Shown here piece by piece: positions 60,001 through 64,000 of a DNA stretch of 64,000 nucleotides. The notes below the pieces were generated by a model. The model did no database searches, was not told the DNA's origin, and saw only the letters and a list, made by a program, of their open reading frames with translations. How positions within the stretch are numbered: the first letter of the stretch is position 1; each line of letters starts with the position of its first letter. Source of the DNA: Pratylenchus scribneri (lineage: Eukaryota; Nematoda; Chromadorea; Rhabditida; Pratylenchidae); the NCBI GenBank assembly GCA_030063045.1, contig JAQSEB010000079.1, positions 1,116,001 to 1,180,000 on the forward strand. The letters run 5' to 3'. The translations under genes and the position numbers were made by a program.

Positions 60001-62998
60001 AAATAAAAATTAAAAAAAATAAATTGGTAAAAAATTTTTTTAACACAGAGAGTGATGAAAAAAGACAAATATTCATTGGTCAACTACCAGACAGGGCAAC
60101 GGATGAAACATTGCTGGAATATTTTCAACAATTTGGCGACGTTGAAAATGTAATTCAAAATTAATTTTAATTTTCATAAATAAAATGTAATTATTTTTAG
60201 GTCAGGGTAATCAATGATAAGCCCAACCAAATAAGTAAATATGGATTTGTAACGATGAAAGAGGAAATTGGAGCAGAACGGGCATTGCGGTTATTTTTTG
60301 CTATATTTTGCAAATAAAATTTTAAACAAAATTTACAGAAAAAGACATCCGATTATTGATGGTCGGCGGGTGTATTTGAGGGCCTATGAAGATTCAAAGC
60401 GAAAAAATAAGCATTTTTCGACTCCCACCAATTCAAAAAATCAATTGCAGGTAAATAAAAATTTTAATACTTTTAAAAAATTTTAAAACATATAAAAAAT
60501 CATTTGGTTCTTTTAGGATGAACGGAAGAAAAATGCAAATCCGAATACTGATGGCCCAATTAAGATGAATTTGACTTCTATTGAAATGAAAGAAAAGCAA
60601 TTTTTTACAAAGATGAATTTGACTTCAATCGAAAAAGAAGAAAAGCAATTTGGCGAGCATTTGCCAACAGATCAAGACGATAAGCTTGTCAAAGACAATG
60701 TTAATAACCCTATCAAAAGTGGTGAAGTCTCAGCTGCACCTCCCAAAAATTCATATCTCAATGTTGCGAAAACACCCAAAATGGTATCTGAAAAGGAAGA
60801 CTTGACACATTCGTCACCAGCATCGACATCAAAAGTAGGAAGAGAAAGAGAAGTTGCCATCAAAAAGAAAAATAATGCAAATAAAGCTAAAGATGTTGAG
60901 AAAATAGAACAAGGTAAACCAATAAAATTTAGTAAAAAGTCCAATGAATTCTTTTTTTAATATACCAAATAAAAAAAATTGAAAATAAAACTAATTTAAA
61001 ATTTATTTTTTATTACAGAAAATAGTGACAGAGATTTAAGAAGAATATTCGTTGGCGGCCTAGATACAACGGATGAAAAATTGCGCGAATATTTTGAGCA
61101 ATTTGGCGAAGTTGAAGAAGTCATTCGGATCGGATTGAATTAATTTGGCGTACAGACACTTGGCCTAATGACTATTTGGCCTAATGACCATTTGGCCAAA
61201 TGGGGAAAAAATGTCATTTGGCCTAATGTGGATAGAAAGTCATTTGGCCTAATTGATCATTCTTGAATAGGATTAAGGGGGATAAGCCTCGAAATTGATG
61301 GAAAATGGCCAGAAGGCCCAGTAGAAGTTCGGGGCTATGGGCCAATGACCCTGAGAGTGCGCGGAATATATTCGGATATAGGGAGATTAAGATGGATATA
61401 AAGGGATTAAGCCTCGAAATGAAATGGGAATGACCCAGAATGCCATAGGAAGATCGGGGAAGTAGGCCAGGCCAAAGGCCTTGAGAGTGCGCAGGATTAA
61501 GCCAGATAAAGGGGGAATAAGGTGGATATAGGGAAATTAAGCTGGATTAAGCCGTTAGGTGCTAGGGATTAAGCTAAGGGTTTCGGAGCATAGGATTCTC
61601 GGGAAGCCGGAAGCAAGGTGTAAATTTTTCGGTTTCGCCGGAACCAGGCTTTCCACCGGACCGGAACTGGATGACCGGAACCAAAACCGGAACCGGAACT
61701 CATTTTTCAATCCGGAACCGGAACCACAAAAAGCCCGGAACTTCCGGCCATCGGAACCGGAACCGGACTTCCGGCGAAACCCTAATTAGGCCAAATGGTC
61801 ATTAGGCCAAGTGTCATGTAGCCATTAATTTTTCATAATAAATTGTAATATTTTTAGGCCGAGGTAAAAAGATATCGAGATCGATATTCTCATATAAGTC
61901 GCGGCTTTGGATATGTAACGATGAAAAAGCAAGAAGATATGGAAAAGGCTCTGCTGTAATTTTTAAATATGTTTCAAGAAGTAATTAACTTCACAAAATT
62001 TAGTGATCCAAACCCGATCATTGATGGCAAACAAACGGAGTTGAAATTGGCCAAACCCCGAAAGAGAAAAGCACCAACTGGTTTGTTGAAATATTATAAT
62101 TAAAATAGGTCTCAGAATCGAATTCATTCAAATACCCATTATTACCGTAGAGCTTGTGAGTTGAGTGTGAAAATATAACTTCGATTCACTTTCAAGCATA
62201 GTTATGGACAATTAAAAAGGCAAAAAATGAGTGTTTCCTCTTCTTGCCAAAAAAATTTTAAAAATTTAATCTGATTTTTTATACAACAATCGACGATTTA
62301 AAAATGTTTATTATTTTCTTACTTTCATATATAGCTTTAAAATATTTGATATAATTTATACAAAAATGTTCTAAATTAAGGAAACTCAATTTTTAAGGTA
62401 GAAAAAATAATTCCCCATTATCAATTTAAGAGAATATATATAATTCATGAATATGTATATTCATAAATTTAGTTAATTTGTCCCAAGATGGAACTGAAAA
62501 AGTTGCATTTGAAGATGGCAATTCTGAAGGCGGCAAATTGTCGAATGAAGGCAACATTAATCTGGAAAATGAACAAGGTAAAGCAAAAAAAAAGAGAGAA
62601 AATAAGTGTTAGTATCTTATAAAAACTGACTTAAAATTTTTAGAAAAAAATTAGTTTAGGAAAATTGTATAATAAATTATATAAATGATTCAATTAATTT
62701 AATTTTATATCACAATTTATAAAAAATTTAATTTAAAATAATCTAAGTAAAAAATTTATTTTTTTTTTATCATAGAAAACAATGACAGAGTTTTAAGAAG
62801 AATATTCGTCGGAGGGCTTTCATTTGAGAATACAACGGATGAAACATTGCGCAATTATTTTGAGCAATTTGGTGAAGTTGAAGAAGTCATTTTTATAAAA
62901 AATTAAATTTTCTTCAATAAATTTAATTTTAGGCCTTGGTAGAAAGGAATCAAAAGACTGGAAAAAGTAAAGGCTTTGGATATGTAAGTAGTCATTGA
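51015..62998 (+). CDS. Gene C: secreted multi-RRM protein (seven full RRMs, eighth truncated)
   Basis: Thirty-three exons close in frame to about 1348 aa. Exon 1 (51015-51105) is a signal peptide (MVMAFLGFILLMANLPAA, cut near DCTG). RRM cassettes: 51669-52125, 52294-54391, 54585-54953, 55330-55750, 58821-59199, 60049-60450, 61019-62080, 62776-62998. Between RRM4 and RRM5 are exons shared with A and B: 56292-56425 (HQNYAPQSSAYRIF), 58000-58127 (SFMPVEVDPS), 58177-58282 (RPRSAPAILRATG), 58337-58584 and 58638-58769 (KMSWADMVEEEDEK). Linkers after RRM5 and RRM6 share NVNNPIK and PASTSKVG. Each RRM has the RNA-contact pattern in some form, best in RRM1, RRM2 and RRM8. RRM8 ends at YVSSH-stop inside RNP1 and the C-terminal domain of B is absent, so the 3' end looks truncated or misassembled. 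Confidence 0.75.
51669..52125 (+). other. Gene C RRM1 cassette
   Basis: Exons 51669-51775, 51826-51920 and 51971-52125. RNP2 ILYVGQL, RNP1 KSQGFGFV. The third exon carries a linker repeating the TSGT.NA/KAQAG theme of exon 2 (51484-51528). Confidence 0.88.
52433..52839. mobile_element. MITE at a splice acceptor, 8-bp target duplication
   Basis: The element 52441-52831 is flanked by TAATTTCA on both sides. Its ends carry inverted doublets of CGTTTGAGCGCCA (left CGTTTGAGCGCCACACGTTT, right GGCGCTCAAACGTGCGGCGC). The duplicated target is the pyrimidine end of the RRM intron, so the right copy still provides TAATTTCAG for the next exon. Confidence 0.85.
52950..54235. mobile_element. Composite foldbacks in RRM2 intron with GC-rich core
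   Basis: Two self-complementary blocks abut: about 52950-53422 (TATCCGAAAATGAAAATT / CATTTTCGGATA arms, TCAGAAT-rich middle) and about 53425-54225 (AGGTCCCAGACTCGAAATCA, ATACCAATCGACGCGTCTCG arms). The centre of the second (about 53705-53915) is unusually GC-rich (CTCCGTGTGCTCCGCCTCCG, GCTTGTGGCTCGCTGCGCTC) and folds back. Open frames in the core on both strands are incidental. Confidence 0.7.
54585..54953 (+). other. Gene C RRM3 cassette
   Basis: Exons 54585-54691, 54739-54827 and 54877-54953. RNP2 RIFVGGL, RNP1 SRRFGFV: the usual glycine before the first aromatic is replaced. Confidence 0.85.
55080..55290. mobile_element. Small MITE with poly-C and TTAGGG-like core
   Basis: Ends GTACTTTAGATC and GATCTTCTAAAGTAC are inverted. 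The interior has a run of about 15 C, then T, then TTAGGGTTAGGGTCA, TTAGGGATAGGGTTAGGG and, inverted, CCTAAACCTAACCCTAAC. Confidence 0.65.
55330..55750 (+). other. Gene C RRM4 cassette
   Basis: Exons 55330-55445, 55494-55579 and 55630-55750. RNP2 KIFVGGL. RNP1 is shortened to ESNGFVTM, lacking one aromatic-glycine pair, so RNA binding may be impaired. Confidence 0.85.
56540..56897. mobile_element. Foldback family 1, copy 3 (diverged)
   Basis: Ends ACCCGACGCTTGCGGACAAA and GAGTCGGGTCAACAAATGTT. Same inner landmarks (GGCATAAAATTAGCT, GATGGTGGTAAAG). Lies in the gene C intron 56426-57999. Confidence 0.7.
57345..57675. mobile_element. Foldback family 1, copy 4
   Basis: Ends TGCGACACTTGCGGACGAAA and TTTCGTCCGCAAGTGTCGGC, in the same gene C intron as copy 3. 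Confidence 0.8.
58821..59199 (+). other. Gene C RRM5 cassette
   Basis: Exons 58821-58918, 58968-59059 and 59103-59199. RNP2 KIFVRKL, RNP1 ESQGYGFV. Its first exon resembles gene B RRM2 (LPKSATDE). Confidence 0.85.
60049..60450 (+). other. Gene C RRM6 cassette
   Basis: Exons 60049-60149, 60201-60289 and 60339-60450. RNP2 QIFIGQL, RNP1 ISKYGFV (one position short). The following linker exon 60517-60913 contains an internal duplication of KMNLTSIE. Confidence 0.85.
61019..62080 (+). other. Gene C RRM7 cassette
   Basis: Exons 61019-61119, 61858-61955 and 62004-62080. RNP2 RIFVGGL, RNP1 ISRGFGYV. Loop 1 is short (GGLDTTDE). Its first intron contains the 677-bp element at 61147-61823. Confidence 0.85.
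61139..61831. mobile_element. MITE with 8-bp target duplication in RRM7 intron
   Basis: The element 61147-61823 is flanked by ATTAATTT on both sides. Inverted ends contain GACACTTGGCCTAATGAC and CCATTTGGCC units. The interior holds a GGAACCGGAACC-type array (about 61620-61780) and a GGATTAAG/GGATATAG-rich part. Confidence 0.8.
62776..62998 (+). other. Gene C RRM8, truncated
   Basis: Exons 62776-62885 and 62933-62998. RNP2 RIFVGGL; RNP1 begins KSKGFGYV, but sequence then departs from all other cassettes (GTAAGTAGTCATTGA instead of GTAACGATGAAA), giving VSSH and TGA 62996-62998. GTAAGT at 62984 could be a donor to an exon outside recognition. Confidence 0.75.
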
Positions 62999-63800
62999 AC
63001 CCTTCGCTCGTGCCCCCCCCCCCCTTTTTTAATTATTAATAATATTTAATAATAAAATAAATAATTAAATTAATTTTAATTCAATCCATATTCCCCATAT
63101 GGCATCCATTAAATTCTGGAAAATTTAAATGAATAAAATAATTATTTAAAAATAATTAAAATTTCCATTCCCAAAATAATTATTCCCAAACATTTTCAAT
63201 TCTCCAATCTGCCATCTGCCGCCGCTGTTGATGAAGGAAAAGATGATGATGGTACAAAGGTCAAGGCAAAGGGAAAAATTATCTGCCCCTTTTATTGCCT
63301 GCCATCATCCCCAAGGACCCAAATGAATGAATGAATGAATATATGTGAATGTGGATGGACATAATTTGGGGAGATGGAAAATATATGGAAATTAGAAATT
63401 AAAGGGAAAAATGAAATGTTAATTATTTAATTTGATTTTTAGTTAAAATTTTTATTAAATTTAATGGAATAAAATTGAATTTGTTTGGAACTGTATATTG
63501 TATCGTATTTTTGGAGGGATAATGGTTTGCGGTATAAAAATGGTTTCCATTTCTTCTTTTCACGTAATATTTCGACTGTACAGTACATCGACAGTATTTT
63601 ATTTTTTCGCTTCAATTTACAATCGATTTTTATATGACACTGGCAAAACATTCATCATTTCACAAATACAAACCAGCTGACGAATTGAACATAAAATCTA
63701 GCAAATCTTTTAAATTATTTTTGTTCCTAAGTTTCCAAACTTTTTCCCCATTTATTAGATTATCAATTTGCTAATCAAATTAACTAATTCTTTCTCGAAA
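62999..63800. other. Spacer before the last gene
   Basis: Begins with a poly-C then poly-T run (about 63014-63031) directly after the truncated RRM8. The rest is AT-rich with an ATGA repeat (GAATGAATGAATGAAT near 63323). No exon recognised. Confidence 0.45.
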
Positions 63801-63981
63801 ATGAACTTCTCAAATCCAATCACCATCAACGATATTTTTGATGATGTGCCTTTGGGCCCTCCTCATTCACCAAATGGTCAACAACAACAGCAGCAGAACA
63901 ACATGGCCATCGGCCCTCTTCCAAATGGTCAACAACAGCAGCAGCAGAACATCCGCCCGGCTAATCGCCGTTGGCAATGGG
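63801..63981 (+). CDS. First exon of a Gln-rich protein (partial at right edge)
   Basis: ATG at 63801 opens a 60-codon exon ending at a strong donor (G|GTAAGTG, phase 1). The peptide starts MNFSNPITINDIFDDVPLG and contains a tandem duplication of (L/S)PNGQQQQQQN, ending NRRWQWG. There is no hydrophobic signal segment, unlike genes A-C. The Gln/Asn-Trp composition recalls the PQQNWQWW segment of gene A, but homology is not shown. The gene continues beyond the window. Confidence 0.6.
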
Positions 63982-64000
63982 GTAAGTGAAAAAGAAAGCA

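Noticed and set aside
61559..61789. Frame with NRNRN/EPEPE repeats
   Set aside because: It is the translated GGAACC array inside a MITE with a clear target duplication.

Overview
The window is animal DNA, almost certainly from a nematode. It is very AT-rich, coding exons are short and separated by introns with T-rich (T)nCAG/TTTAG acceptors, and it carries two nematode-specific chemoreceptor types (Srg-like and Srsx-like). Genus cannot be fixed from the sequence. An AT-rich tylenchid or rhabditid is an inference only. All gene models were built by hand from splice signals and reading phase. For the kinase, Srg, SPRY and three large secreted-protein genes, every exon junction keeps the frame.

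Layout. 1-3500: two tandem copies (minus strand) of a coiled-coil/C2H2 zinc-finger gene. The left copy runs off the window, and the right copy has a GC-rich hAT-type MITE in its 5' flank. 3878-4403: the 3' end of an unrecognised plus-strand gene. 4862-8721 (minus): a protein kinase of about 642 residues. 9528-10605: a SPRY-exon relic and a 24-bp minisatellite. 10970-12273 (plus): an Srg-like receptor. 13317-16472 (minus): an Srsx-like receptor, with a decayed receptor fragment behind it. 18340-21919 (minus): a second SPRY relic and an intact membrane-anchored SPRY protein.

24117-62998 is the main feature: three consecutive plus-strand genes (here A, B and C) that begin with the same kind of signal-peptide exon, preceded by the same short sequence before the ATG. 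They share a homologous Pro/Gln-rich exon pair but have different cores. A (24117-33567, about 675 aa) has a helical charged core. B (37405-49291, about 1521 aa) has three RRM RNA-binding domains plus a unique C-terminal helical domain. C (51015-62998, about 1348 aa) has seven complete RRM cassettes and an eighth that stops in RNP1 beside a poly-C tract. Each RRM is a three-exon cassette with junction phases 1-0-2-1, so cassettes can be duplicated or lost without breaking the frame. A secreted, cassette-built RRM family is the best candidate here for something undescribed; a role as secreted effectors is inference. A fourth gene, Gln-rich and without an obvious signal peptide, begins at 63801.

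The introns and spacers of A-C hold many non-autonomous foldback/MITE elements, several with clean 8-bp target duplications, and simple-sequence arrays. No tRNA, rRNA, CRISPR or intact transposase gene was seen.
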